From positions 41,579 to 105,578 of the forward strand of contig JAJYRN010000010.1 in assembly GCA_021794095.1 (NCBI GenBank): DNA of 64,000 nt, given 5' to 3'. The DNA comes from Acidobacteriota bacterium (GTDB lineage: Bacteria; Acidobacteriota; Holophagae; Holophagales; Holophagaceae). The notes under the pieces are model-generated. The model was not told the origin of the DNA. It worked only from the letters and a program-made list of their open reading frames with translations, and ran no database searches. Positions 53,320 through 62,541 of this stretch are shown one piece after another; position 1 is the stretch's first letter; each line of letters opens with the position of its first letter. A program made the translations under genes and the position numbers.

Positions 53320-56124
53320 CTACTTCTGACCGGCCTTGGCGAAATCACCCGCCACGAAGACCGAAATCTGCGCGGGATCGACGTGCGTGCGGAGGGCCGC
53401 CAGGATCTGGTCGCTGGTGAGGGCCTGGACCTTGCGTTCCAGATCCGCCTGCCAAGCCATGGTGCGGCCCAGGTAGAGGTTGTTGGCCAGGCGCCCGGCC
53501 AATTCCCGGTCCTGGGCGCGGCTGGAGGCCTGGGCCTGAAGCCACGCGGTCTTGGCGCCCTGGATCTCCTGACTCAGGAACCCCTTGTCCAGCACCTGGG
53601 CGATCTCCTCCTTGAAGGCGGTTTCCAGCTTGGCCAGATTGGCGGGGTTGTAGATGGCGAAGCCGTTCCAGACGGCATAGGCATCCTCGGGGTTGGCCGT
53701 GAACTGGGAGCCCACGCCGTAGGAGAGGCCCTCCTTCTGGCGGATGCGGTTCGCCAGGCGGCTGTGCAGCGAGCCTCCGCCCAGCATGTAGTTGCCGAGC
53801 AGCAGGGCGGGGTAGTCCGGATCCGTGTCCTTCAGGGGCAGGACCAGGCCCGACATGTAGACGGCATTGGCCTTGTCCGGGGTCTCCAGTTTCTCCTCGA
53901 CGGGCTTCACCGGCACGTAGGCATGGGGAATGCGGGCGTAGGCCTCCGGGGCCTTCCAGGTGCCGAACAGGTGCTCGACCAGGGACTGGGTGGCGGTGGG
54001 GTCCACATCCCCCACGATGGCCATCTCGCCGGCGCCCGCGCCGTAGAAGGCATCATGGAAGCGCTTCAGATCCTCCGCCTTGACCGCCTTCAGCTCCGCC
54101 AGGGACTCGTCCACGGAATCCACATGCCGCGGATGGCCCTTGGGGTACTGGGCATTGAAGTGCTGCCGGAGGGCCAAGACGGCCTGGAACTGAGGCTCGG
54201 CCTTCTGGGCTTCCAGGCCCGCCACCCGCTCCTTCACCAGGGGATCGAGCTCAGAGGCCGGGAAGGCCGGATGCTGGAGCACCTCGGCGACGAGCTTCAT
54301 GACATCGGGAAAGGACGTCCGTTCCGCCGTGATCATCACCCGCACGCTTTCAGCGCCGCCCATGACGAAGACCTGGGCTTTCAACTGGTCGAAGGCATCC
54401 TTCAGTTCCTGGCGGGAGTGCAGCGTGGTGCCGCGCAGGAGCATGGCGGCGGCGAGTTCCGGGGCGGCACCCTTGTCCATCAGACTCTGGGCGCTGCCGA
54501 GATCCAGCACCAGCGTGGCGGTGACCATCTCGCCGCGGGTCTTCTTGGCCAGGAGGGCCACCTTCAGCCCCGCAGCGGTGGTGAAGGTCCGCGTGCGGGC
54601 GTCAATGTTCGCCGGGCTGGCGTCGAAGGCCTCGCCCTGGGCCACCGCCGCCTTGCCCTGGTAGCCCTTGAGCATGGCCTCCACATCCTTGACCGGCGGG
54701 ATGACCGTGCGATCGGGATGGGCCGTGGGGATGAACTCGCCCACGGTGCGGTTGCTCGCCTTGAAGTAGTTGGCCGCCACCTGGTCCACCATGGCCGGCG
54801 TGACCGCCTGGATGCGGTCGCGGTCCAGGAAGAAGAGGCGCCAGTCGCCCTGGGCGATGGATTCGCTGAGGGCGATGCCGAGGCGGTCGCTCTGGTTCAG
54901 GGCCAGGTCCACCTGCTTCAGCAGGCTGGCCTTGGCGCGGTCCACCTCCGCCTGGGTGAAGGGCTGGGCCTTCGTGTCCTCCAGCACCTTCAGCAGCGTC
55001 GCCTTCGCCTCGGCCAGATTCACATCCTTGGGCACGGTCGCGCCGAACAGGATGAAGCCCGGCTCCCGGGTTTCGCCGTAGTAGGGAAACACCTGGGCCG
55101 CCTGCTTGGCTTCCACCAGGGCCTTGTAGAGCCGTCCTGAGGGCGCCTCGGTCATGAGGCTCGCCAGCACCTGCAGGGCCGCGCTGTCAGGATCGGAACC
55201 CGCGCAGGTCTTGTAGGCTGCCATCACCGCCTGGATGTCGCCCACGCGGCGGACGGTGACGCTGCGCTCGCCATCCTGCACGGGATCGAGGGTGTAGGTC
55301 GTCTGGAGGGTCCGGGTGGGCCGGGGGATGGCGCCGAAACGCGCCTGGATCTTCGCCAGGGTCTTCGCCGGGTCGAACTTCCCGGAAACCAGCAGCACGG
55401 CGTTATCCGGCTGGTAGTAGGTGTGGTAGAAGGCCTGCAGGTGCGCGATGTTCACATGCTCGATGTCCGAGCGGGCGCCAATGGTGGACTTGCCGTAGGC
55501 CTGCCAGTCGAAGGCCTTCGAGAGGGTGCGATCGAGGGTGACGCGGATGGGGCTGTTCTCGCCCATCTCGAACTCGTTGCGCACCACCGTCATCTCGCCC
55601 GTCTGGGTCTTGGGGTTCCAGAGGTCGTTCCCATCAATGTTCGCGTGGACCATGCGGTCCGATTCCAGATCCAGGATTTTGTCGAGGTTGGCGTCGCCGG
55701 CCGGAAAGGTCACGAAGTAGTTGGTGCGGTCGTAGGACGTGGAGCCGTTGAAGCGCGCGCCGACGCTGTTGAGCACTGCCACGGGATTCGGATGCCCGTC
55801 CTTCCCGCTGAATGTCCGGGAGGGCTTGAACATCAGGTGCTCCAGCAGGTGGGCCATGCCCGTCTCGCCGTAGCTCTCGTTCCGGGAGCCCACGAGGTAG
55901 GTGACATTCACCGTCGTGGTGGGCTTGCTGGCATCGGGAAACAGCAGCACCTTCAGGCCGTTGGCCAGGTCGTATTCCGTGATGCCCTCCACCGACGCCA
56001 CCTTCACCGGGGCGGGCAGGGGTTTGGCAGCCGGGGCGGTCCGGAGCGCGGGCGCCTCCCCGGCCACGAGCGCCATGGCCAACAGGCCGCCCAGCGGCCA
56101 GACAAAACGACGGTGGAAGGGCAT
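53320..56124 (-). CDS. Exported M16-family zinc peptidase (two-domain)
   Basis: A 934-residue metallopeptidase carrying two M16 halves in one chain. After a signal peptide (MPFHRRFVWPLGGLLAMALVAG), the active half has the inverted zinc motif HLLEH (H92, E95, H96). The second M16-like half begins at about residue 510 and lacks the zinc motif, as usual. The enzyme would degrade short peptides or signal peptides in the periplasm. Start ATG at 56124. It converges with gluQ over the hairpin cluster. Confidence 0.94.
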   Translation of the reverse strand: MPFHRRFVWPLGGLLAMALVAGEAPALRTAPAAKPLPAPVKVASVEGITEYDLANGLKVLLFPDASKPTTTVNVTYLVGSRNESYGETGMAHLLEHLMFKPSRTFSGKDGHPNPVAVLNSVGARFNGSTSYDRTNYFVTFPAGDANLDKILDLESDRMVHANIDGNDLWNPKTQTGEMTVVRNEFEMGENSPIRVTLDRTLSKAFDWQAYGKSTIGARSDIEHVNIAHLQAFYHTYYQPDNAVLLVSGKFDPAKTLAKIQARFGAIPRPTRTLQTTYTLDPVQDGERSVTVRRVGDIQAVMAAYKTCAGSDPDSAALQVLASLMTEAPSGRLYKALVEAKQAAQVFPYYGETREPGFILFGATVPKDVNLAEAKATLLKVLEDTKAQPFTQAEVDRAKASLLKQVDLALNQSDRLGIALSESIAQGDWRLFFLDRDRIQAVTPAMVDQVAANYFKASNRTVGEFIPTAHPDRTVIPPVKDVEAMLKGYQGKAAVAQGEAFDASPANIDARTRTFTTAAGLKVALLAKKTRGEMVTATLVLDLGSAQSLMDKGAAPELAAAMLLRGTTLHSRQELKDAFDQLKAQVFVMGGAESVRVMITAERTSFPDVMKLVAEVLQHPAFPASELDPLVKERVAGLEAQKAEPQFQAVLALRQHFNAQYPKGHPRHVDSVDESLAELKAVKAEDLKRFHDAFYGAGAGEMAIVGDVDPTATQSLVEHLFGTWKAPEAYARIPHAYVPVKPVEEKLETPDKANAVYMSGLVLPLKDTDPDYPALLLGNYMLGGGSLHSRLANRIRQKEGLSYGVGSQFTANPEDAYAVWNGFAIYNPANLAKLETAFKEEIAQVLDKGFLSQEIQGAKTAWLQAQASSRAQDRELAGRLANNLYLGRTMAWQADLERKVQALTSDQILAALRTHVDPAQISVFVAGDFAKAGQK

Positions 56125-56216
56125 GTGGCCTCCGGATGCGAAAGATCCCTGTGTGGGAAAGTCCCAGGGTAGGGAAGAACCGCCCGGATGTTAATCACCC
56201 TTGATGTTAAGAATTG

Positions 56217-56834
56217 TTAAGAATCGGCCAGCCATCGCCCGAGGTCACGTTCCCATGCCATTCGGAGATCTTCCAGCCGCAAGCCTTTGCCCTTGTTCGG
56301 CGCGGCCTGGAGCAGGCCCTGGGCGCTGGGATGGGGCAGCGGATGCAGGTCGAAGGGAGGCACCTCTTTCGCAAGGGCGGGCAGGCGTTCCAGCACCCAG
56401 CGGGGCCGGGTGCCGAAGGCGAGGACGCGCAGCGGATCACCCCTCCCGGCGGCGGCCCGGGTCAGGTCCCCGGCCAGCCGCGCCAGGTTGGCTGGACTGC
56501 GGAGTTCGCGGTCCGTGGGCGCGCGGAAATGCTCCCCATCGTTCGTCGGACAGGCGGGCCAGGCATTGCTGAGCGCCACGCCCCGCAGCACCGGGCGCAG
56601 TCCCCGCGCCTTCAGCCGAGCGCCGTCCCAGTCCTCCCACGCCGCGTCGGGCACCTCCGCCAGGCCCGCCGCCGCCAGGGCCCGGTACACGGCGATACCC
56701 GCGCCATCCCCCCAGAAGGGAATGCCGGACTGGTCGGCCCCGCGCGGGCCGGGGGCCTCGCCGAAGAGCATGACGCGAACGGGCCCGGAGAGCGGGAAGA
56801 GGGCGGGGACGGGTTGGCCGAGGATGCGGGGCAT
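56217..56834 (-). CDS. Uracil-DNA glycosylase superfamily protein
   Basis: A 205-residue protein with the UDG-superfamily pattern: VMLFGEAPGPRGADQSGIPFWGDGAG near the N-terminus, ALSNAWPACPTNDGEHF in the middle and LHPLPHPSAQG near the C-terminus, corresponding to motif 1 and the DNA-binding His motif. The fold suggests base-excision repair of uracil or a related lesion. The four-Cys Fe-S cluster of family 4 is not present, so subfamily assignment is open. Stop at 56217. The next gene on the same strand (an SDR) ends 22 bp upstream, so the two may be co-transcribed. Confidence 0.8.
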   Translation of the reverse strand: MPRILGQPVPALFPLSGPVRVMLFGEAPGPRGADQSGIPFWGDGAGIAVYRALAAAGLAEVPDAAWEDWDGARLKARGLRPVLRGVALSNAWPACPTNDGEHFRAPTDRELRSPANLARLAGDLTRAAAGRGDPLRVLAFGTRPRWVLERLPALAKEVPPFDLHPLPHPSAQGLLQAAPNKGKGLRLEDLRMAWERDLGRWLADS

Positions 56835-56856
56835 GACTGGCTCTCCAGGCGGGGGG

Positions 56857-57630
56857 CTACACCTGCACCACGCCCCCGTCCAGGTTGAGGCACTGCCCCA
56901 CCTGCATGGTATTGGCGGGATTCAGCAGCCAGGCGATGCCGTGGGCGATCTCTTCGGCCTGGAAGAAGCGCTTCACCGGGACCGCATTCTCGGCCTGGGC
57001 GCGGAACTCGGCCTCGCTCTGGCCGGTGACGGCGGCGATCTGCCGGATGCCGGTCTGGGCCATGTCGGTGTCAATCCAGCCCGGCGCCACGGCGTTCACC
57101 ACGATGCCCTTCCCGATGAGTTCCAGCGCCAGGGCCTTGGCCAGGCCGTGGAGGCCGTGCTTCGCGGCACAGTAGGCCCCGTAGCCGGGCACGCCGAAAC
57201 GCCCGAGCACACTCGAGACGAGGACGATGCGCCCACCGGAGCCCATCCGGGGCAGGAAAGCCCGCACCGTGTTCCACGGGCCGGTGAGATCGGCGGCGAC
57301 GATCTCGTCGAAGAAGGCGTCCGTGGGCTGCCCCTCGCTGTTCGCATCCTGGTCCACGGGCGTCATGCCGGAGATGCCCGCAGCGGCCACCAGACCGTCG
57401 AGGGAAGCCAGGCCCCCGGCGATCGCCGCCAGCCGGGTGCGGTCGGTCACATCCGCCTCGAAGGTCTCCGCCGTCCCTCCGGTCTGCCGGACAGATTCGG
57501 CCGTAACCTCCAAAGCCGGTTTATCCCGCCCCAGCAGCAGCAGGCGCGCGCCCTCGGAAGCAGCCAGATGCAGGGCACAGGCCCGGCCGAGGCCGCGCGA
57601 GGCGCCGGTGATGAGGATGGTGCGGGTCAT
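56857..57630 (-). CDS. SDR family oxidoreductase
   Basis: A 257-residue classical short-chain dehydrogenase. The cofactor motif TGASRGLG is at the N-terminus, AAAGIS corresponds to the NAG motif, and the catalytic Ser-Tyr-Lys is VLVSSVLG with YGAYCAAKHG. The C-terminal LNPANTMQVGQCLNLDGGVVQV is typical. The substrate cannot be told. It resembles the second SDR at 57944 in general form but not closely in sequence. A small ORF on the other strand separates the two SDR genes. Confidence 0.92.
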   Translation of the reverse strand: MTRTILITGASRGLGRACALHLAASEGARLLLLGRDKPALEVTAESVRQTGGTAETFEADVTDRTRLAAIAGGLASLDGLVAAAGISGMTPVDQDANSEGQPTDAFFDEIVAADLTGPWNTVRAFLPRMGSGGRIVLVSSVLGRFGVPGYGAYCAAKHGLHGLAKALALELIGKGIVVNAVAPGWIDTDMAQTGIRQIAAVTGQSEAEFRAQAENAVPVKRFFQAEEIAHGIAWLLNPANTMQVGQCLNLDGGVVQV

Positions 57631-57706
57631 GGAACCTCCTGGTTAGGAACGAGACTCTGGCACCCCATGCCTGGATGCCTATCTTTTAAATTCTGCTGGA
57701 GAAGTC

Positions 57707-57937
57707 ATGACCTGGGATGGTCGGAATGTACGGCGGGGGTCTTCCATGTCCGCGAATCCGGAATGCCGGGGGGGACTCTGGTCCCTGGGCGATGGACAGC
57801 GACTGCCCAATACCCTGGATGCCCTGCCCCTCGAAATGGGTGATCCAGGGCATCCCGCCCGCCTGCGCCCGGCGGATCTGGAGGATCCCGAGGGGTTCCG
57901 CACCCGCCTGAACGCCTGGCTGCTGAAGCAGCGCTGA
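57707..57937 (+). CDS. Possible small protein (76 aa) between two SDR genes
   Basis: A hypothetical 76-residue ORF with no recognised domain, rich in Pro, Leu, Gly and Asp (second half LPLEMGDPGHPARLRPADLE). GGAGAA lies five bases before the ATG, and an internal ATG at 57746 would give 63 residues. Third codon positions are strongly G/C, as in real genes here, and it occupies an otherwise empty 313-bp gap between genes on the other strand. It ends six bases before the next gene's stop. Function unknown. Confidence 0.45.
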   Translation: MTWDGRNVRRGSSMSANPECRGGLWSLGDGQRLPNTLDALPLEMGDPGHPARLRPADLEDPEGFRTRLNAWLLKQR

Positions 57938-57943
57938 CTCGCC

Positions 57944-58708
57944 TCATCCGCACAGCACCGTGCCGCCGTTGACGTTGAGCACCTCGCCGGTGATGGCAGC
58001 GGCCCAGGGGCTCAGCAGGAAGGCCACGGGGCCGGCCAAGTCCTCGGCTTCGGGGATGTGCCCCAGGGGAAACGCCGCCGCGATGCGCTTCCGCTGGTCG
58101 GCATCGGCCCGCAGGGCGCTGGCGCTCATGTCCGTGTCCACCCAGCCCGGCGCCACGGCGTTCACGCGGATGCCATCGGGGCCCAGTTCCGGCGCCAGGG
58201 ACTTCACCAGCGAGATGACGGCGCCCTTGCTGGCCGCGTAGGCGCCATGCCGCGCTTCGCCGCGCTGGCCGGCGGTACTGCTCAGGAGCACGATGGCGCC
58301 ACCGCCACTGCGCCGCAGGGCGGGGATGATCTCGGCGTTCCAGCGGAAGAGGCCGGTGACATTGGTTTCCAGAATGTCCTGGAGCACGGACTCGTCTTCC
58401 AGTTCGGCGGGCGTGGCGGCCCAGATGCCGGCGTTGCCCACGAAGGCGTCGAGCCCGCCCCAGGTCGCTTCCACCGCAGCCACGGCCACCTGGGCGTCCT
58501 CCCGGCGGCGCTGGTCCGCCCGGATGGCCAGGACATCGCGCCCTTGGGCCCGCAGCTCGCCCTGGAGATCCAGAGCTGCCTGCTCCTGGCTGAGGTAAGT
58601 GAAAGCCACCCGCGCGCCGAGGCCGGCCAGCAGCCGCACGGTGGCGGCGCCGATGCCCCGGCTGCCACCGGTGACGAGGATGCGTTGGGAAGCGAGGTTC
58701 AGCGGCAT
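57944..58708 (-). CDS. SDR family oxidoreductase (FabG-like), last gene of the methionine operon
   Basis: A 254-residue classical SDR with TGGSRGIG (cofactor), NAGIWA, VLLSSTAG and YAASKG (catalytic Ser, Tyr, Lys) and a C-terminal ITGEVLNVNGGTVLCG. It resembles FabG-type 3-oxoacyl-ACP reductases but has no fatty-acid context. Its start overlaps the aspartate kinase end by 10 bases, so it is translated with the kinase and lies in the SAM-regulated unit. Its reaction in methionine or lysine metabolism, if any, is unknown. Confidence 0.9.
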   Translation of the reverse strand: MPLNLASQRILVTGGSRGIGAATVRLLAGLGARVAFTYLSQEQAALDLQGELRAQGRDVLAIRADQRRREDAQVAVAAVEATWGGLDAFVGNAGIWAATPAELEDESVLQDILETNVTGLFRWNAEIIPALRRSGGGAIVLLSSTAGQRGEARHGAYAASKGAVISLVKSLAPELGPDGIRVNAVAPGWVDTDMSASALRADADQRKRIAAAFPLGHIPEAEDLAGPVAFLLSPWAAAITGEVLNVNGGTVLCG

Positions 58709-60048
58709 GGCGAAGGCTCCTGGCTGCGAAGGACGCAGCGGTCGTGGAGGCGGGGGATGAGATCCCCCAGCCGGGATTCGGGAACAAGGAAGGCGACAGA
58801 TACCGTGCTGCTGCCCGTGAGGAGGCCCCCCACGGATTCGTGGCCCAGGGCGGCCAGGTGGCGCAGGGCCGCCATGGGGTCGGCGCGCAGGCCCTCGCCC
58901 ACCAGGGCCACCACGGCCCAGCCGCAGGCCAGCTCCGCGCCCCCGGCCTCGAGGTCGGCCAGCAGCTCGACGGCGGCCGGCGTGTCGGGCCGCACGGCCA
59001 GCAGGGTGCCCGCGGGGCTGGAGACGAGGCCGAAGCGCAGGGCCCCGGCCTCCTCCAGACGCCGGGCAGCGTCGAGCGGCGGTTCCAGGCCCGCCGCCGG
59101 GGGAAAGCGGAGGAGGCTGAGCCCCTCCTTGTAGGCCACGGAGGTGACTTCGCCGGGCGTGCGCGGGGGCGGCACCGGCAGGATCTCCGTGCGGGAGGCG
59201 CCGGGGCGCAGCGTGTTGGCCACCACCAGGCGGAACCCCGCCCGGCCGCCGGGGGCCAGGGAATCGGCGTGGAGCACCTTGGCGCCGAAGGCGCTGAGGG
59301 CCTCGGCCTCGCCCAGGCTCATGCGGGGGATGGGCCGGGCCTCGGGCACGAGGCTGGGATCGGCGGTGAGGACGCCATCCACGTCGGTCCAGATCTGCAC
59401 CTCCACAGCGCCCAGGGCCTCGCCCAGCAGGGTGGCGCTGGTATCCGACCCGCCCCGGCCGAGGGTGGTGGTGGCGCCATCGGGTGCGGCGCCCAGGAAG
59501 CCCTGGGTCACCCAGAGGGCGCCGTCGGCCAGGGCCTCGCGCCAGGGCTCCGTCGCGGCGCGCAGGGCGGGCAGGTTCACCCGGGCCTTGCCGAAGCGGG
59601 CGTCGGTGCGCATCACCTCCCGCACATCGCGGAAGGCGGCACCGAAGCAGGCCGCGGCGAGGTGGGCGGAGAGGGTCTCGCCCGCCGCCAGCGCCGCATC
59701 CCGGCCCCGGGCCGTGGCCTCACCGAGGAGTGCCATGCCCGTGACCAGCTGATCCAGCCGGGCCAGGATCGGCCCCCAGACCGGGCGCACGGCCTCCGCC
59801 AGTCCGAGTTCCATGGCCACGGCGGCGTGGTGATCCCGCAGGGCCGCGAGCAGGACCTGGGCGGCGGGCAGATCGCCCCGCCCCGCCGATGCCACGGCCT
59901 CCAGGATGCGATCCGTGGTGCCCTTGAGGGCCGACACCACCACCAATCCCCCGGCAGGCAATTCCTCGCGCACGATGGCTGCCGCCCGCCGCAGCGCCGC
60001 AGCGCCGCCCACGGAGCTGCCGCCGAATTTCAGGACGCGGAGACTCAT
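58699..60048 (-). CDS. Aspartate kinase
   Basis: A 449-residue kinase that phosphorylates aspartate at the entry to lysine, threonine and methionine synthesis. The N-terminus RVLKFGGSSVGG contains the KFGGSS motif, and TTLGRGGSDTSATLLGEAL and VQIWTDVDGVLTADP are the substrate and ATP blocks. The C-terminal ~150 residues are ACT-like (LVSSPAGTLLAVRP, VVALVGEGLRADP). The start at 60048 overlaps the metX stop by four bases. Placement behind metY and metX and the SAM riboswitch suggests that this isoenzyme is dedicated to methionine synthesis and controlled by SAM. Confidence 0.95.
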   Translation of the reverse strand: MSLRVLKFGGSSVGGAAALRRAAAIVREELPAGGLVVVSALKGTTDRILEAVASAGRGDLPAAQVLLAALRDHHAAVAMELGLAEAVRPVWGPILARLDQLVTGMALLGEATARGRDAALAAGETLSAHLAAACFGAAFRDVREVMRTDARFGKARVNLPALRAATEPWREALADGALWVTQGFLGAAPDGATTTLGRGGSDTSATLLGEALGAVEVQIWTDVDGVLTADPSLVPEARPIPRMSLGEAEALSAFGAKVLHADSLAPGGRAGFRLVVANTLRPGASRTEILPVPPPRTPGEVTSVAYKEGLSLLRFPPAAGLEPPLDAARRLEEAGALRFGLVSSPAGTLLAVRPDTPAAVELLADLEAGGAELACGWAVVALVGEGLRADPMAALRHLAALGHESVGGLLTGSSTVSVAFLVPESRLGDLIPRLHDRCVLRSQEPSPCR

Positions 60049-60992
60049 GGCGCCACCTCCGCCAACAGCCGGTCCAGCCATGCAGCCACCTGGCCCCACT
60101 CCATGAGAAAGGCGTCGTGGCCGTGCGGCGTGTGCAGCCAGTCGAGGCGGACGGGGGCGCCGGCGGCTCGGGCGGCCTCGGCCAGTTCCCGGATGAGCGC
60201 GGGAACGAAGAGCTGGTCCGAATCCATGCCCAGGAGGTGCAGGGGCGCCTTCAGGCCGCCGAGGGCCTTGGTCAATCCACCGCGTCCCCGGCCCAGGTCG
60301 TGGGCGTCCCAGGCCTTCAGGAGGGCCAGGTAGCTCTCCCGGGTGAAGCGTTCAGCCAAGGCGCGGCCGTGGTGATCCAGCCAGCCCTGGATGCCGCCTT
60401 CCGCGAACCGGCCGTTGAGGCTCTCCGACGTGCGGAAGGTGAGCATGGCCGCATGGCGCGCCAGGGCGATGGCGGCCTCGTCGGGGATCGAGGCATCCTC
60501 GAGGATGCGGCGCTGGACGTGGTTCTGGCCGAGGATCCAGGCGTCGCTGCGCCCCCCGGTGCCGATGACGCCGAGGGCGCCGATCCGGTCCGGCAGCCGC
60601 AGGGCCAGTTCCAAGGCCACCATGCCGCCCAGGCTCCCGCCGACGGCGGCGTCGAAACGCAGGTCCTCCGCCTCGATCCAGACGGCCAGGGCTTCGGCCA
60701 TGTCGCGCGGCGTGAGGTCGGGAAAGGGCTCGCCCTTCCGCGGTCCCGTGGAGCCGTAGCAGGAGCCCGGCAGGTTGGGGGCCCACACCGTCGCGCGGTC
60801 CTCGGCCAGGGGCGCGTCCCCGGCGAAGAGCGGCCCCCACCAGCCCTTCGGGCCATCGGGGAACACGCCCCCCGTGAGGGCATGGATGAGCAGCACCTTC
60901 GCGGGGCCGCTGCCGATGCGACGCCAGGCGAGGCTGGCCTCCAGCGTCTGGCCGCATTCGAGCGGAAGGGGAAAGCAGGTCGTGCAAGTCAT
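60045..60992 (-). CDS. metX: Homoserine O-acetyltransferase-like (MetX family)
   Basis: A 315-residue alpha/beta-hydrolase of the MetX family that acylates homoserine for methionine synthesis. The nucleophile elbow GGSLGGM (after DAAVGGSLGGMVALEL), GMDSDQLFVP with the Asp, and the C-terminal His in PHGHDAFLME are all present. It is slightly shorter than most MetX proteins. The start at 60992 has GGAG upstream; the longer frame to 61214 is rejected because it crosses the palindrome region. Its stop overlaps the aspartate kinase start. Whether it uses acetyl-CoA or succinyl-CoA cannot be fixed by eye. Confidence 0.92.
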   Translation of the reverse strand: MTCTTCFPLPLECGQTLEASLAWRRIGSGPAKVLLIHALTGGVFPDGPKGWWGPLFAGDAPLAEDRATVWAPNLPGSCYGSTGPRKGEPFPDLTPRDMAEALAVWIEAEDLRFDAAVGGSLGGMVALELALRLPDRIGALGVIGTGGRSDAWILGQNHVQRRILEDASIPDEAAIALARHAAMLTFRTSESLNGRFAEGGIQGWLDHHGRALAERFTRESYLALLKAWDAHDLGRGRGGLTKALGGLKAPLHLLGMDSDQLFVPALIRELAEAARAAGAPVRLDWLHTPHGHDAFLMEWGQVAAWLDRLLAEVAP

Positions 60993-61032
60993 CAACGCTC
61001 CAGGCAGGGGCAATGCCACCGAAAAGAACCCT

Positions 61033-61092
61033 GGCCACAAAACCCACAAAGGACACAAAAGAGGAATTCGCGACTTGGTGTCCTTTGTGGCC
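61033..61092. repeat. Iterated-unit palindrome, copy 4 (between metY and metX)
   Basis: Left arm units CCACAAAA, CCCACAAAGGA and CACAAAAG face the right-arm GTGTCCTTTGTGG. The core 13-bp stem is 61044-61056 with 61078-61090, perfect. It lies inside the metY-metX-aspartate kinase transcription unit, so it would form an intercistronic hairpin in the mRNA. Confidence 0.75.
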
Positions 61093-61116
61093 GGATCCTG
61101 TTTGGGGCAGGTCAAT

Positions 61117-62418
61117 TCAGGCGTGGATCGCTCCGAGGGCCTGCTCCAGATCTTCGACGAGATCGTCCAGATGCTCCAGTCCCACCGAGAGCCGGATGAG
61201 ATCGTCACCCACACCCGTGGCCAGCCGCGCTTCGGGGCTCAGCTGCTGGTGGGTGGTGGTGGCGGGGTGGATGATGAGGCTCTTGGCATCGCCCACATTG
61301 GCGAGGCGCGAGAAGAGCTTCACCCGGTCAATGACGGCCTTGCCGGCCTCCAGCCCGCCCCGCACGCCGAAGGTGAGGATGCCGCCGAAACCGGCGCCAG
61401 GCCGGAAGAAGCGGCTTGCATGCGCATGGCCCGGCGCGTCGGGAAGGCCGGGGTAGTTCACCCAGGCCACCTCCGGCCGCGCTTCGAGCCATTGGGCCAG
61501 GGCCAGGGCGTTCTGCCCGTGGCGCTCGAGGCGCAGGGGCAGGGTCTCGATGCCCTGGAGGATGAGGAAGGCGTTGAAGGGGCTCAGCGCCGCGCCGGTG
61601 TCGCGGAGGCCCTCGAGGCGGGCCTTGGTGATGAAGGCCGCGGGGCCCGCGAGGTCGGAGAGGACGGCGCCGTGGTAGGCGTCGCAGGGCTCCGTGAACT
61701 CGGGAAACATCCCGTTGCGCCAGTCGAAGGTGCCGCCGTCCACGATGACGCCCGCGAGGCTGGTGCCGTGACCGCCCAGATACTTCGTGGCGCTGTGAAC
61801 GACGAGATCCGCGCCGAACCGCAGCGGGTTGAGCAGGTAGGGGCTGGCCAGGGTGTTGTCCACGATCAGCGGCACACCGGCTTCATGCGCGATCGCTGCG
61901 ATCACGTCGAACTCCGGCACGTCGAGCTTGGGATTGCCGAGCGCCTCGACGTAGACGGCGCGGGTGGCGGGCGTAAGGGCCTCGCGGAAGGCCGACGGGT
62001 CCGTGCTATCCACAAACGTGGCCGTGATGCCCAGGCGCGGGAGCGTGTGGTGCAGCAGGTTGTAGGTGCCGCCGTAGAGGTTGTTCCCCGCCACCACATG
62101 ATCGCCCTTCCGCAGGAGCGTCGTGAGCGCGAGGGTGATGGCCGCCTGGCCCGAAGCCACGGCCAGCGCGCCGATCCCGCCCTCCAGCTCCGCCACGCGC
62201 TGCTCCAGCACGGCGGTGGTGGGATTCATCAACCGGGTGTAGATGTTCCCCGGCACCTCGAGGTTGAAGAGGGCCGCGCCGTGTTCGGTGGAATCGAACA
62301 CGTAGCTGGTGGTCTGGTAGATGGGCACCGCGCGGCTGCGGGTATCCCGGTCGGGCGTGTGGCCCCCGTGCAGGGCGAGGGTTTCGAAGCGGGGAGTCTG
62401 GGTGGCGGTGGCGCCCAT
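61117..62418 (-). CDS. metY: O-acetylhomoserine aminocarboxypropyltransferase / sulfhydrylase
   Basis: A 433-residue PLP enzyme of the Cys/Met metabolism family that condenses O-acetylhomoserine with sulfide to homocysteine. Typical blocks are RAVPIYQTTSYVFDSTEHGA, GNIYTRLMNPTTAVLE, the PLP Lys in HSATKYLGGHG, and the C-terminal SRLANVGDAKSLIIHPATTTH. Direct sulfhydrylation with MetX is the classical two-gene route. The start at 62418 follows AGGAGA. It is first in the operon behind a SAM-I riboswitch and terminator at 62490-62648. Confidence 0.96.
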   Translation of the reverse strand: MGATATQTPRFETLALHGGHTPDRDTRSRAVPIYQTTSYVFDSTEHGAALFNLEVPGNIYTRLMNPTTAVLEQRVAELEGGIGALAVASGQAAITLALTTLLRKGDHVVAGNNLYGGTYNLLHHTLPRLGITATFVDSTDPSAFREALTPATRAVYVEALGNPKLDVPEFDVIAAIAHEAGVPLIVDNTLASPYLLNPLRFGADLVVHSATKYLGGHGTSLAGVIVDGGTFDWRNGMFPEFTEPCDAYHGAVLSDLAGPAAFITKARLEGLRDTGAALSPFNAFLILQGIETLPLRLERHGQNALALAQWLEARPEVAWVNYPGLPDAPGHAHASRFFRPGAGFGGILTFGVRGGLEAGKAVIDRVKLFSRLANVGDAKSLIIHPATTTHQQLSPEARLATGVGDDLIRLSVGLEHLDDLVEDLEQALGAIHA

Positions 62419-62489
62419 GGCGTCTCCTGAAGAGGAAGGTTGAGAAGGCCGAGGCCCTGTCCGTCCAAGCAAGTCCAGAAGTCGCAAAC

Positions 62490-62523
62490 GCCGAAGGGGC
62501 CCGATCGCTCGGGCCCCTTCGGC
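62490..62523 (-). terminator. Riboswitch expression-platform terminator
   Basis: A perfect 15-bp stem (minus strand GCCGAAGGGGCCCGA / TCGGGCCCCTTCGGC, 4-nt loop) between the SAM-I aptamer and metY. Read on the minus strand it is followed by GTTTGCG, a weak U-run. It is placed about 20 bp downstream of the aptamer, as expected for SAM-controlled attenuation. Confidence 0.85.
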
Positions 62524-62541
62524 ATGTTGTCAGTTCGACAC

